NCBI GenBank assembly: GCA_045534235.1
Contig: JAZSJI010000025.1
Span: 1 to 24,856 of the forward strand
Length of the DNA: 24,856 bases
From: Flemingiibacterium sp045534235
GTDB taxonomy: Bacteria > Bacillota > Clostridia > Oscillospirales > CAG-272
Direction: 5' to 3'
In this document: positions 1 through 7,489 of the stretch, in pieces
How positions within the stretch are numbered: the first letter of the stretch is position 1
How the letters are laid out: the number at the start of each line of letters is the position of its first letter
Notes under the pieces: generated by a model
Seen by the model: the letters and a program-made list of their open reading frames with translations, nothing else
Database searches by the model: none
Told to the model about the DNA's origin: nothing
Made by a program: the position numbers and the translations under genes

Positions 1-1241
1 CGAGCATCATATTTATAGACGCGATCGACGCCGTCGGACGTCACCGGGGCGCAGGTCTTGGCGGAGGCCACGCCGAGCGTGGGCAGACGTTAAATCAGCT
101 TCTCGTTGAAATGGACGGCTTTGGCGGTAACGATGGTGTTATCGTTATGGCGGCGACTAACCGCCCTGACATACTCGACCCCGCGCTTCTTCGCCCGGGA
201 CGCTTTGACCGTCAGATAACCGTAAACTACCCCGATCAGAAGGGCAGAGAGGAAATTCTTAAGGTTCACGCGAAGGGTAAGCCCTTTGAGGCTGAGGTGG
301 ATCTCGCAACGCTCGCAAAGACCACTGTAGGATTTACAGGTGCAGACCTTGAAAACCTGCTTAACGAGGCGGCACTTCTTGCGGCTCGTAAGAACAAGAG
401 CCTAATTGGTATGGAGGACCTTGAGGAGGCGACTATCAAGGTTATAGTCGGCCCCAATAAGAAGTCGAAGGTCGTTCACAAGGAAGACAAGCGCATTACC
501 GCGTACCACGAGGCAGGTCACGCTATCGTTATGAAGCTCCTGCAACCCAATACGTCGGTGCATCAGATATCGATAATCCCCGCAGGCCGTGCGGCAGGCT
601 ACACGCTTCCGCTTCCCATTGAGGACAGAGCGCATATGTCGAAGTCGGATATGGAAAACGAGATCGTATCGCTGCTTGGCGGACGCGTTGCGGAGAAGCT
701 CATCATCGGCGACATCTGCACGGGTGCGTCGAACGATATTCAGCGTGCTACAAACATCGCGCGCAATATGGTTACCCGCTACGGTATGAGTGAGGTACTC
801 GGTCCGATAGTTTACGGCTCTGAGCACGAGAGTGACGAGGTGTTCCTCGGACGCGACTTCAACAACTCGCGTAACTATTCCGAGGATACCGCAACGCTTA
901 TCGACAACGAGATCAAGCGTATCATCAACACCGCGTATGATACCGCGATGGAGCTGCTCTCGAAGAATATCGACAAGCTTCACTTTATCGCCGAGTTCTT
1001 ACAGAAGAACGAGGTAATGGATGCCGAGCAGTTTAATGCCGCTATGGAAGGCACGCCTACTATAGAGGAGCTTGAGGCAATGTCGGAGGCAAAGAAGAAA
1101 AAGAGTGCCGAGGAGAACGAAACCAAGGCAAAAGAAAACGAGGAGGCGCGCAAGGCACGTGAGGCTGAGGAGGCCGAAAAAGCAGCAAAAGCTGAACAGG
1201 AAAACGGAGATGAAAACGCTCCGCCTCGTATGAAGGAATAA
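1..1241 (+). CDS. ftsH: ATP-dependent zinc metalloprotease FtsH (5' truncated by window edge)
   Basis: FtsH is a membrane-anchored AAA+ protease that unfolds and degrades membrane and soluble proteins. The open frame runs in from the edge (first full codon at base 3), so the transmembrane N-terminus and Walker A are outside. Visible in order: the Walker B region, sensor-1 and arginine fingers (ATNRPD, RPGRFDR), the zinc site HEAGH near base 511, the distal Asp ligand region GASNDIQRAT near 723, and a charged Glu/Ala/Lys tail of about 50 residues that looks like a coiled coil. Odd points: Walker B reads FIDAID where the family has FIDEID (codon 21-23 is GCG), and GGHAERGQ stands where GGHDEREQ is usual (codons 72-74 and 81-83). 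The protease half looks intact except for Ala in place of the usual Arg in PAGRAAGYT. It could be an ATPase-impaired paralogue, or the first 85 bases could hold sequence errors. Confidence 0.95.
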   Translation, partial: SIIFIDAIDAVGRHRGAGLGGGHAERGQTLNQLLVEMDGFGGNDGVIVMAATNRPDILDPALLRPGRFDRQITVNYPDQKGREEILKVHAKGKPFEAEVDLATLAKTTVGFTGADLENLLNEAALLAARKNKSLIGMEDLEEATIKVIVGPNKKSKVVHKEDKRITAYHEAGHAIVMKLLQPNTSVHQISIIPAGRAAGYTLPLPIEDRAHMSKSDMENEIVSLLGGRVAEKLIIGDICTGASNDIQRATNIARNMVTRYGMSEVLGPIVYGSEHESDEVFLGRDFNNSRNYSEDTATLIDNEIKRIINTAYDTAMELLSKNIDKLHFIAEFLQKNEVMDAEQFNAAMEGTPTIEELEAMSEAKKKKSAEENETKAKENEEARKAREAEEAEKAAKAEQENGDENAPPRMKE

Positions 1242-1245
1242 TTTG

Positions 1246-1277
1246 ATCGGGGCGGCCTTGAGGTCGCCCCGATTTTT
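1246..1277 (+). terminator. Rho-independent terminator after ftsH
   Basis: A 12-bp hairpin (ATCGGGGCGGCC paired with GGTCGCCCCGAT, one G-T pair, loop TTGA) is followed by a T run and lies 4 bases after the ftsH stop. It separates ftsH from the epimerase gene. Confidence 0.9.
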
Positions 1278-1302
1278 AAAAATCAACGAAAGGACAAATA
1301 AA

Positions 1303-2190
1303 ATGGACACTATTATCAAAAGCACACGCGCCGAGGCCGTTTGCAGAACGCTTGGCGGAGAGCTTATCTCCTATAAGCTTGACGGCAAGGAGTACGTATG
1401 GGAGGGAAATGCCGAATATTGGAGCGGACACGCACCGGTGCTTTTCCCGACCGTCGGATCTACCTTCGAGGAGAGTGTAAAGTTCGAGGGTGTTGCATAT
1501 CCCTTAAAAAAGCACGGCTTTGCAAGAAAGATGGAATTTAAGCTCGTTGAGGCTGCCGCGGACAAGACCGTTTACGAGCTCACCGAGAACGAGGACACCA
1601 AGAAGGTATATCCTTATGATTTCAAGCTTCTCATCACCCACAAGATAACCGATGAGGGCTTCTCCACCGAATACAAGGTAGTAAACACCGACACAAAGCC
1701 GATTTGCTTCTGCATTGGCGGTCACCCCGGCTTTGCCTGCCCGATAAACGAGGGCGAGCAGTTCTCCGATTACAAGCTCGTATTCGAAAAGGTCGAAAAC
1801 GAGGATGTTATTTACACTACCAACTACGGCGGAGGTTACATAGACAGCTCGCTTCCCGTTGTTGACAAGCTTAAGAATACGAGCGAGTGGCCGCTTCGTT
1901 ACGAGGATTACGACGTTGACGCGCTGCTTACCAAGAAGCTCCAAAGCCGCAAGGTGAAGCTCGTACACTCTGTTACCGGCAAGGGAATCGAGCTTGATTT
2001 CACCGGCTTCAATGCGCTTGGCGTTTGGACGCCTCCCGGAAAGAAGGCTCCGTTCGTTTGTATCGAGCCTTGGAACGGCCTTCCCGCACATCTCGGTGAA
2101 ACGGGTAACTTCGAGGATAAGCCTTATGCGATAACGCTTCCTGTCGGCGAGGAGTATACCGTTGGCTACTCGGTCAAGGTCATTGATTGA
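1303..2190 (+). CDS. aldose 1-epimerase family protein, LacX-like
   Basis: This 295-residue cytoplasmic protein has no signal peptide. It belongs to the galactose mutarotase-like beta-sandwich superfamily, LacX/YeaD-type branch, whose members interconvert alpha and beta anomers of sugars or sugar phosphates. Expected motifs are in order: HGFAR (catalytic His near residue 71), GGHPGF (His near 141) and CIEPWNG (candidate catalytic Glu near 255). The start at 1303 is chosen because AAAGGA lies about 8 bases upstream and because 20 codons of upstream in-frame sequence lie in the ftsH terminator. The gene stands alone between the terminator and the solute-binding protein array. No clear terminator follows it. 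The exact sugar cannot be read from sequence; galactose, glucose or a 6-phosphate are all possible. Confidence 0.87.
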   Translation: MDTIIKSTRAEAVCRTLGGELISYKLDGKEYVWEGNAEYWSGHAPVLFPTVGSTFEESVKFEGVAYPLKKHGFARKMEFKLVEAAADKTVYELTENEDTKKVYPYDFKLLITHKITDEGFSTEYKVVNTDTKPICFCIGGHPGFACPINEGEQFSDYKLVFEKVENEDVIYTTNYGGGYIDSSLPVVDKLKNTSEWPLRYEDYDVDALLTKKLQSRKVKLVHSVTGKGIELDFTGFNALGVWTPPGKKAPFVCIEPWNGLPAHLGETGNFEDKPYAITLPVGEEYTVGYSVKVID

Positions 2191-2246
2191 GGCGTAGTGT
2201 AACACCCCCGATGAGCATTTTGGTGTGCTTTGGCTGTTGTGACAAT

Positions 2247-2313
2247 TGCACAAAAATGCCGTTTGTATTTTACACTTTGCACAATTGACAAGGTGTGCCG
2301 AGTATGGTATAAT
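2247..2313 (+). promoter_or_regulatory. Promoter of first solute-binding gene with a degenerate operator
   Basis: A sigma-A promoter is seen as TTGACA (2285-2290), a 17-bp spacer and TATAAT (2308-2313) with an extended TGG. The half-site TGCACAAA (2247-2254) lies 30 bp upstream of the -35, nearly the same place as in the other copies (31 bp in copies 2-4). The matching right arm is degenerate here. A TTTGTATT lies only 7 bp from the left arm instead of 14. Confidence 0.8.
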
Positions 2314-2390
2314 TTATATTGTATAGTAAGGACTTGACCTCAATATTTTTTGCGGTTGGCCCAAAAGGAACTAATTTTGAGGAGAATATT

Positions 2391-3833
2391 ATGAGAAAAA
2401 TTAGATTTACAGCACTTTTGCTTGCGGCGATGCTCGTTACGGCGTCCTGCGCAGGCAACGGAGACGGCGGAGATGATACCTCCAAGACTCCCTCAACGGA
2501 TACCCCCCCGAGCGTTGCAGACGAGCTCGGACTTCCGGAGGATCTTCGCTTCGACGGTGAGACCTTCCGCCTCATCACAGCGGGTGGCATAATGGAACCT
2601 CCGGCATCGGCAGATGACGGCGACATTGTTCAGCAGTCTATTTACAAGCAGATGCTCGACACCTCCGAACGCCTTGGCGTTGAGTTTGAGTTTTACAATG
2701 CAAGCCCGTTTGATATTGCATCTACGTGGGTATATACCGCAGTAAACTCGTGGTCTGACGACTACGACGCGGTGTTCTCGGTTGACACGAACGTAAGAAC
2801 TATGGCTGATATGGGCTTCTTCAAGACCGTCAATGAGCTTCCCTACATTAACCTTGATAACGCTTGGTGGGCAAAGGATTACATAGAGGCTGTATCTCTC
2901 GATCCTCACGACCCCTACCTGCTTTTTGGAAGCATTACCTATAATCAGGCGGTTGAGCGTCTTGTTTGTACGACCTTTAACAAGCGTTTGCTTCGTGAGA
3001 TACACGGACTTGAGGACGAGGACCTCTATCAGATGGTGCTTGACGGAGAATGGACTATTGACAAGTTCATTGAGCTTTCGAGCGGCGTGTATAGTGACGA
3101 CGGCGACGGTGTTGTCGATAAAGGCGACGTTCACGGTCTTACCTCATCCGCTATTGGTATGTTTGAAAATCTCGTCTACAGCTCCGGACTTGAGTTTACG
3201 GGACGCGACGAGAACGACTTCCCCACCCTTGCACTCAATAACGAGAAAACTATCTCGCTTGTTGAAAAGCTGCTCGCACTTTCTAAGGATATTGGATATT
3301 TCAACACAAAGGGTATTGACAGCGCAAACGACTACATTGACAAGTTTAAGGCAGGCAACGCGCTGTTTGCGGTAACACGTTTCTTTAACGTGTGGTCCTT
3401 AAGCGATATGTCGGATGACTACGGTATGCTTCCGATGCCCAAGTATGACAAGGACACGGAGGGATATACCAGCGTTGTTACCACTTACGTTCAGTGGGGT
3501 GCGGTTCCCGTGACCTGCGAGAGGACCGAGATGACCTCCGCTGTACTTGAATGCCTCGCGTACGAGGGATACGAGCACGTGGTTCCTGCATACTTTGAGA
3601 ATGCGATCAAGCTCAGATATACTCGTGGCGATCTCGGCTACGAAACCCAGATGCTTGACCTTATTACTCAAGGCGCGCGTACCGACTTCCTTTACGTCAA
3701 CAATCTTGGCGGAATGGGCAATATCTTCAACGATGTTTTCAAGGCGGGAGAGAATATTTTCGCCTCTACATACGACTCTTACGAGGCTGCCGCAAACACA
3801 GCTATTCAGAAGATCATCGCAAATGCAAATTGA
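2391..3833 (+). CDS. extracellular solute-binding lipoprotein, array copy 1
   Basis: This 480-residue ABC-transporter family 1-type solute-binding protein (sugar-type by family resemblance) has a lipoprotein signal peptide: a basic N-terminus, a hydrophobic stretch rich in Leu and Ala, and lipobox TASC with Cys near residue 20. A flexible Gly/Asp/Thr/Pro linker follows before the folded domain starts at LGLPEDL. Conserved blocks are GETFRLITA, the Trp-rich NSWSDDYDAVF, a Ca2+-loop-like DDGDGVVDKGD, DDYGMLPMPKYD and the C-terminal GENIFASTYDSY. The start at 2391 is set by GAGGAGAA about 5 bases upstream and by the signal peptide. It is the most divergent array member, with a different segment around residues 300-325 (NTKGIDSAND). 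The ligand is unknown. No permease or ATPase gene is adjacent. Confidence 0.9.
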   Translation: MRKIRFTALLLAAMLVTASCAGNGDGGDDTSKTPSTDTPPSVADELGLPEDLRFDGETFRLITAGGIMEPPASADDGDIVQQSIYKQMLDTSERLGVEFEFYNASPFDIASTWVYTAVNSWSDDYDAVFSVDTNVRTMADMGFFKTVNELPYINLDNAWWAKDYIEAVSLDPHDPYLLFGSITYNQAVERLVCTTFNKRLLREIHGLEDEDLYQMVLDGEWTIDKFIELSSGVYSDDGDGVVDKGDVHGLTSSAIGMFENLVYSSGLEFTGRDENDFPTLALNNEKTISLVEKLLALSKDIGYFNTKGIDSANDYIDKFKAGNALFAVTRFFNVWSLSDMSDDYGMLPMPKYDKDTEGYTSVVTTYVQWGAVPVTCERTEMTSAVLECLAYEGYEHVVPAYFENAIKLRYTRGDLGYETQMLDLITQGARTDFLYVNNLGGMGNIFNDVFKAGENIFASTYDSYEAAANTAIQKIIANAN

Positions 3834-3850
3834 TCGGTTTTCTAACCCTA

Positions 3851-3879
3851 AAAGACCGCCCGCTTGGGCGGTCTTTTTT
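3851..3879 (+). terminator. Rho-independent terminator after array copy 1
   Basis: A perfect 11-bp stem AAAGACCGCCC / GGGCGGTCTTT with loop GCTT is followed by a run of Ts. It begins 17 bases after the stop codon. Confidence 0.95.
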
Positions 3880-3911
3880 GCGTTTGCAGCAAATGAGAAA
3901 ATCGTGAGAGT

Positions 3912-3979
3912 TGCACAAAAACGGTCGAGGGCGTTTGTGCACTATCACGGTTGACATTTTGTGCGCAGAATGTTATAAT
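3912..3979 (+). promoter_or_regulatory. Operator and sigma-A promoter of array copy 2
   Basis: A perfect inverted repeat TGCACAAA (3912-3919), 14 bp, TTTGTGCA (3934-3941) ends 9 bp before TTGACA (3951-3956). A 17-bp spacer and TATAAT (3974-3979) follow. The 22-bp arm-to-arm period suits a dimeric regulator touching one DNA face. Its position just upstream of the -35 fits an activator, but repression is not excluded. Confidence 0.85.
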
Positions 3980-4054
3980 TACTATGTACCACAATTTTGT
4001 AATATAGTTGCGATATATTACAAAATAAACCATATTTATGAAAGGATAAAATCT

Positions 4055-5515
4055 ATGAAGAAATTAAGAATTATCGCACTTCTTCTTGCGGCTATGCTCG
4101 TAGTTGCCTCCTGCGGTAATACAACAGGCGACAATAACGGCAAGGATAACACGGACAAAACTCCGTCCGCCGGAACCGATAACGTGCTCGGACTTCCCGA
4201 GGGACTCGACTATACCGGTGAGACCTTCCGTCTTATCACGGCAGAAGGATATCTTTCTTTGCCCGAAGACTATGATCCCACAGAGGACACGAGCATTATC
4301 AATCAGGCTAAGCACAAGCAGTTTATGAACACCACCGACCGTCTTGGCGTTGACTTCGAATATTTCGTAGCAAGTCCTTTTGAGGTTGCGGCTACTTGGG
4401 TGTACACTTCCGTAAACTCGTGGTCTGATGACTATGACGCAGTATTTACCGTTGATACAAATATGAGAACGATGGCAGAGATGGGCTTCTTCAAGACCGT
4501 CAGCGAGCTTCCTTACGTTAATCTCGACAATCCTTGGTGGAGTAAGGATTATATTGAAGCAGTATCTCTCAATCCCGACGATCCGTATCTCCTGTTCGGT
4601 AGCATCACCTACAATCAGGCGGTTGAGCGTATCTGCTGCGTATTCTTCAACAAGCGTCTTCTCGAGGAAATTCACGGTATGAAGGATACTGACATATACG
4701 ATATGGTACTTGACGGCACTTGGACCATCGACAAGTTCCTCGAGCTTGCAAAGGGTGTATACATCGATAACGGTGACGGTATAAGAAATGGATATGATAC
4801 CTACGGCTATATCACCGGCGGTCATGATACCCTTAATAACCTTATGTTCAGCTCCGGCCTTGATTTCACTGAGCGTGACGAGGACGGCTTCCCGACTCTT
4901 CATATGAACAATGAGCGTACTGTCAGCCTTGTCGAAAAGGTGCTGTCGCTCTTAAATGACGAATCCTACTACGATGCAGCTGCGGATAATCCCGAGGGAC
5001 TCAACTTCCCTTATGCGCGTAAGTTCGGTGAAGGTAAAGGTCTGTTCCTCATTCAGAGATTCTTCTCCGCAAGGTATAATATGGATATGGCGGACGATTA
5101 CGGAATGGTTCCGATGCCCAAGTACGACGAGGATACCGACGGATATACGAGCATTGTAACTACCAATGTTCAGTGGGGAGCTGTACCGGTAACCTGCGAG
5201 AGAGTTGAAATGACCTCTGCAACGCTTGAAACGCTTGCATACGAGGGTTATCATCACCTCACCCCCGCATACTTCGAGAACAATCTGAAGCTCAGATTTA
5301 CTCGCGGCGACCTCAGCTACGAGTCGAAGATGCTTGACATTATCGCGGAGAGCGTTGACACCGACTTTATCTACGTTAACACTCTTGGCGGCCTTGGAAA
5401 CATCTTCAACGAGATCTTTGAGGAGGGAGAAAATATCTTCGCTTCGACTTACGATTCCTATGAGGGTGTAGCACTCGCAAGACTTGAAAAGCTTATTGAT
5501 GCAGCGCAGAAATAA
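4055..5515 (+). CDS. extracellular solute-binding lipoprotein, array copy 2
   Basis: This 486-residue solute-binding lipoprotein starts with MKKLRIIALLLAAML and has lipobox VASC (Cys near residue 20), then an Asn/Asp/Lys/Thr linker. The mature part begins at LGLPEGLDYTGETFR. Shared family blocks are NSWSDDYDAVF, NPWWSKDYIE, SITYNQAVER, the Ca2+-loop-like DNGDGIRNGYD, DDYGMVPMPKYD and GENIFASTYDSY. It is closest to copy 3: both have HGMKDTDIYDMVLDGTW and the NPEG segment before PYARKF. The start at 4055 follows GAAAGGATAA. The frame stays open upstream to 3911 but would read through the operator and promoter, so that longer start is rejected. The protein probably hands a sugar or oligosaccharide to a permease encoded elsewhere; the ligand is unknown. 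Confidence 0.92.
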   Translation: MKKLRIIALLLAAMLVVASCGNTTGDNNGKDNTDKTPSAGTDNVLGLPEGLDYTGETFRLITAEGYLSLPEDYDPTEDTSIINQAKHKQFMNTTDRLGVDFEYFVASPFEVAATWVYTSVNSWSDDYDAVFTVDTNMRTMAEMGFFKTVSELPYVNLDNPWWSKDYIEAVSLNPDDPYLLFGSITYNQAVERICCVFFNKRLLEEIHGMKDTDIYDMVLDGTWTIDKFLELAKGVYIDNGDGIRNGYDTYGYITGGHDTLNNLMFSSGLDFTERDEDGFPTLHMNNERTVSLVEKVLSLLNDESYYDAAADNPEGLNFPYARKFGEGKGLFLIQRFFSARYNMDMADDYGMVPMPKYDEDTDGYTSIVTTNVQWGAVPVTCERVEMTSATLETLAYEGYHHLTPAYFENNLKLRFTRGDLSYESKMLDIIAESVDTDFIYVNTLGGLGNIFNEIFEEGENIFASTYDSYEGVALARLEKLIDAAQK

Positions 5516-5528
5516 TAAAACTATATGG

Positions 5529-5562
5529 GAGAGGGTTGTCCGATGGACAGCCCTCTCTTGTT
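5529..5562 (+). terminator. Hairpin terminator after array copy 2
   Basis: GAGAGGG and TGTCC pair with GGACA and CCCTCTC around loop GAT, with one internal mismatch (T opposite G, possibly a wobble). A short TTGTT tract follows. The hairpin starts 13 bases after the stop. Confidence 0.85.
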
Positions 5563-5582
5563 ATAAAAATCGGGTGCAACAT

Positions 5583-5651
5583 TGCACAAAAAAGGTGAAG
5601 GATATTTGTGCACTATCACGGTTGACACTAAGAGGTACAAAATGGTATAAT
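5583..5651 (+). promoter_or_regulatory. Operator and sigma-A promoter of array copy 3
   Basis: A perfect inverted repeat TGCACAAA (5583-5590), 14 bp, TTTGTGCA (5605-5612) is followed by 9 bp, TTGACA (5622-5627), an 18-bp spacer and TATAAT (5646-5651) with extended TGG. The layout is the same as copy 2. The run TTTGTGCACTATCACGG next to the -35 is identical in the two copies. Confidence 0.85.
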
Positions 5652-5724
5652 TGTTTGTGTAAAAATGGCGCCAAATTAACACGCGGTGTGGCGTCTGAAA
5701 CAATATTTACGAAAGGATAAAATT

Positions 5725-7176
5725 ATGAAAAAATTAAGATTTGTCGCTTTGCTTCTTGCGGCTATGCTCGTGGCATCGTCCTGCGGCGGGGGTAACGGCG
5801 ATGGCGAAAAGACCCCGTCGGATAAGACGCCCTCGACTGACGCAGTGAACGCTCTCGGACTTCCCGAGGGACTCGACTATACCGGCGAGACCTTCCGTCT
5901 CATCTCCGCAGAGGGCTACCTCACTATCGCCGACGATTACGATCCTGCTGAGGATTCGAGTGTGCTCGGTCAGGCGAAGTATAAGCAGTTTATTAACACC
6001 ACCGACCGTCTTGGCGTAGAGTTTGATTTCTACAATGCGACTCCCTTCGAGGTCGCTTCCACTTGGGTTTATACTGCAGTAAACTCGTGGTCTGACGACT
6101 ATGACGCAGTATTTACCGTTGATACCAACACAAGAACGATGGCAGAGATGGGCTTCTTCAAGACCGTCAGCGAGCTTCCTTACATTAATCTCGACAAGCC
6201 TTGGTGGAGTAAGGATTATATCGAGGCGGTATCTCTTGATCCCGAGGATCCTTACCTCCTGTTCGGCAGCATCACTTACAATCAGGCTGTTGAGCGTATC
6301 AGCTGCGTATTCTTCAACAAGCGTCTTCTCGAAGAAATTCACGGTATGAAGGATACCGACATATATGATATGGTTCTTGACGGCACTTGGACTATCGATA
6401 AGTTCCTTGAGCTTGCAAAGGGCATATACGTTGACAACGGTGACGGCGTCAGAAACGGATATGACGTCTACGGCTATCTCGCCGGCGGCGATGACCTTAA
6501 TTCGCTTATGTACAGCTCCGGTCTTGATTTTACCGGACGCGACGATAACGGCTTCCCGACGCTTCAGATGAATAACGAGCGCACCGTCAGCCTTGTTGAA
6601 AAGCTTCTTTCGCTTCTTAAGGACGAATCCTACTACGATCCCAATGCAGACAATCCCGAGGGGCTCAGCTTCCCCTATGCACGCAAGTTTGCATCGGGTA
6701 ACGGTCTGTTCCTCATCCAGAGATTCTTCTCCGCAAGCACCAACGCTGAAATGACCGACGACTTCGGTATGGTTCCGATGCCCAAGTACGACGAGGATAC
6801 CGACGGCTACACGAGCATAGTTACCACCTACGTTCAGTGGGGTGCAGTTCCGGTAACCGTTGAGAGAACCGAAATGGTTTCCGCAACGCTTGAAACTCTC
6901 GCATATGAGGGATACAATCACGTAGTTCCCGCATACTTCGAGAACACTCTCAAGCTCAGATTCACCCGTGGTGACCTCAGCTACGAGTCGCAGATGCTCG
7001 ATATCATTGCAGAGAGCGTTGACACTGACTTTATCTACGTTAACACTCTTGGCGGCCTTGGCAGCATCTTCAAGGAAATCTTCAAGGAAGGCGAAAACAT
7101 CTTCGCTTCGACTTACGATTCCTACGCAGGTGTAGCGGAGAGCAAGCTTGAAAAGCTTATTGAGGCGGCACAGTAA
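5725..7176 (+). CDS. extracellular solute-binding lipoprotein, array copy 3
   Basis: This 483-residue solute-binding lipoprotein has the N-terminus MKKLRFVALLLAAML and a lipobox ending in ASSC (Cys near residue 20), with an Asp/Lys/Thr/Pro linker. It carries the same blocks as copy 2, including SITYNQAVER, HGMKDTDIYDMVLDGTW, DNGDGVRNGYD and YARKF, so the two are likely the product of a recent local duplication. Differences are scattered, for example Phe and Thr in TDDFGMVPM and Val in place of Cys in the PVTVERTEM segment. The start at 5725 follows GAAAGGATAA in the same leader arrangement as copy 2. It is a single-gene unit with its own promoter and terminator. The ligand is unknown. Confidence 0.92.
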   Translation: MKKLRFVALLLAAMLVASSCGGGNGDGEKTPSDKTPSTDAVNALGLPEGLDYTGETFRLISAEGYLTIADDYDPAEDSSVLGQAKYKQFINTTDRLGVEFDFYNATPFEVASTWVYTAVNSWSDDYDAVFTVDTNTRTMAEMGFFKTVSELPYINLDKPWWSKDYIEAVSLDPEDPYLLFGSITYNQAVERISCVFFNKRLLEEIHGMKDTDIYDMVLDGTWTIDKFLELAKGIYVDNGDGVRNGYDVYGYLAGGDDLNSLMYSSGLDFTGRDDNGFPTLQMNNERTVSLVEKLLSLLKDESYYDPNADNPEGLSFPYARKFASGNGLFLIQRFFSASTNAEMTDDFGMVPMPKYDEDTDGYTSIVTTYVQWGAVPVTVERTEMVSATLETLAYEGYNHVVPAYFENTLKLRFTRGDLSYESQMLDIIAESVDTDFIYVNTLGGLGSIFKEIFKEGENIFASTYDSYAGVAESKLEKLIEAAQ

Positions 7177-7198
7177 TAATATAATTATAATTACGAAT

Positions 7199-7236
7199 AA
7201 AAGGGCTGTTTTAATTGACAGCCCTTTTGCTTTTTT
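7199..7236 (+). terminator. Rho-independent terminator after array copy 3
   Basis: A perfect 11-bp stem AAAAGGGCTGT / ACAGCCCTTTT with an 8-base loop is followed by GC and six Ts. Confidence 0.93.
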
Positions 7237-7256
7237 GTAATCTTGGAGTGCTATTT

Positions 7257-7325
7257 TATACAAAAAAGCAGCAATGTATTTGTGTGCTGTCGCCGTTGAC
7301 ATTAATCTCTGCGAAATGGTATAAT
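7257..7325 (+). promoter_or_regulatory. Operator and first promoter (P1) of array copy 4
   Basis: Imperfect arms TATACAAA (7257-7264) and TTTGTGTG (7279-7286) keep the 14-bp gap and the 9-bp distance to TTGACA (7296-7301). An 18-bp spacer and TATAAT (7320-7325) follow. The 313-base gene-free stretch 7177-7489 holds this unit, the preceding terminator and a second promoter. Confidence 0.8.
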
Positions 7326-7393
7326 AACTACGTTAGTATATTGTAAATATAGTAAGGCCGTAGAAAAAAACATACGCATAAAAGAAAACTACA

Positions 7394-7422
7394 TTGACAG
7401 TTAAATTTCGGAATGCTATAAT
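7394..7422 (+). promoter_or_regulatory. Second promoter (P2) of array copy 4
   Basis: TTGACA (7394-7399), a 17-bp spacer and TATAAT (7417-7422) form a second full consensus sigma-A promoter 74 bp downstream of P1. No copy of the inverted-repeat operator accompanies it, so it may give operator-independent expression of this copy. Confidence 0.75.
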
Positions 7423-7489
7423 TAGTGTGTGTATATCGAAAAAAAGCAAGTTTATACAAAAAGAAATCATATTAGCGAAAGGAAAAGTC

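Noticed and set aside
2191..2246. Terminator after the aldose epimerase
   Set aside because: Only a 5-bp ACACC / GGTGT pairing with a long loop could be found, with no convincing T tract.
2319..7489. Longer in-frame starts for binding-protein copies 1-4 (2319, 3911, 5686, 7394)
   Set aside because: They lie in promoters or untranslated leaders and would bury the lipoprotein signal peptide inside the protein; good ribosome sites precede the shorter starts.
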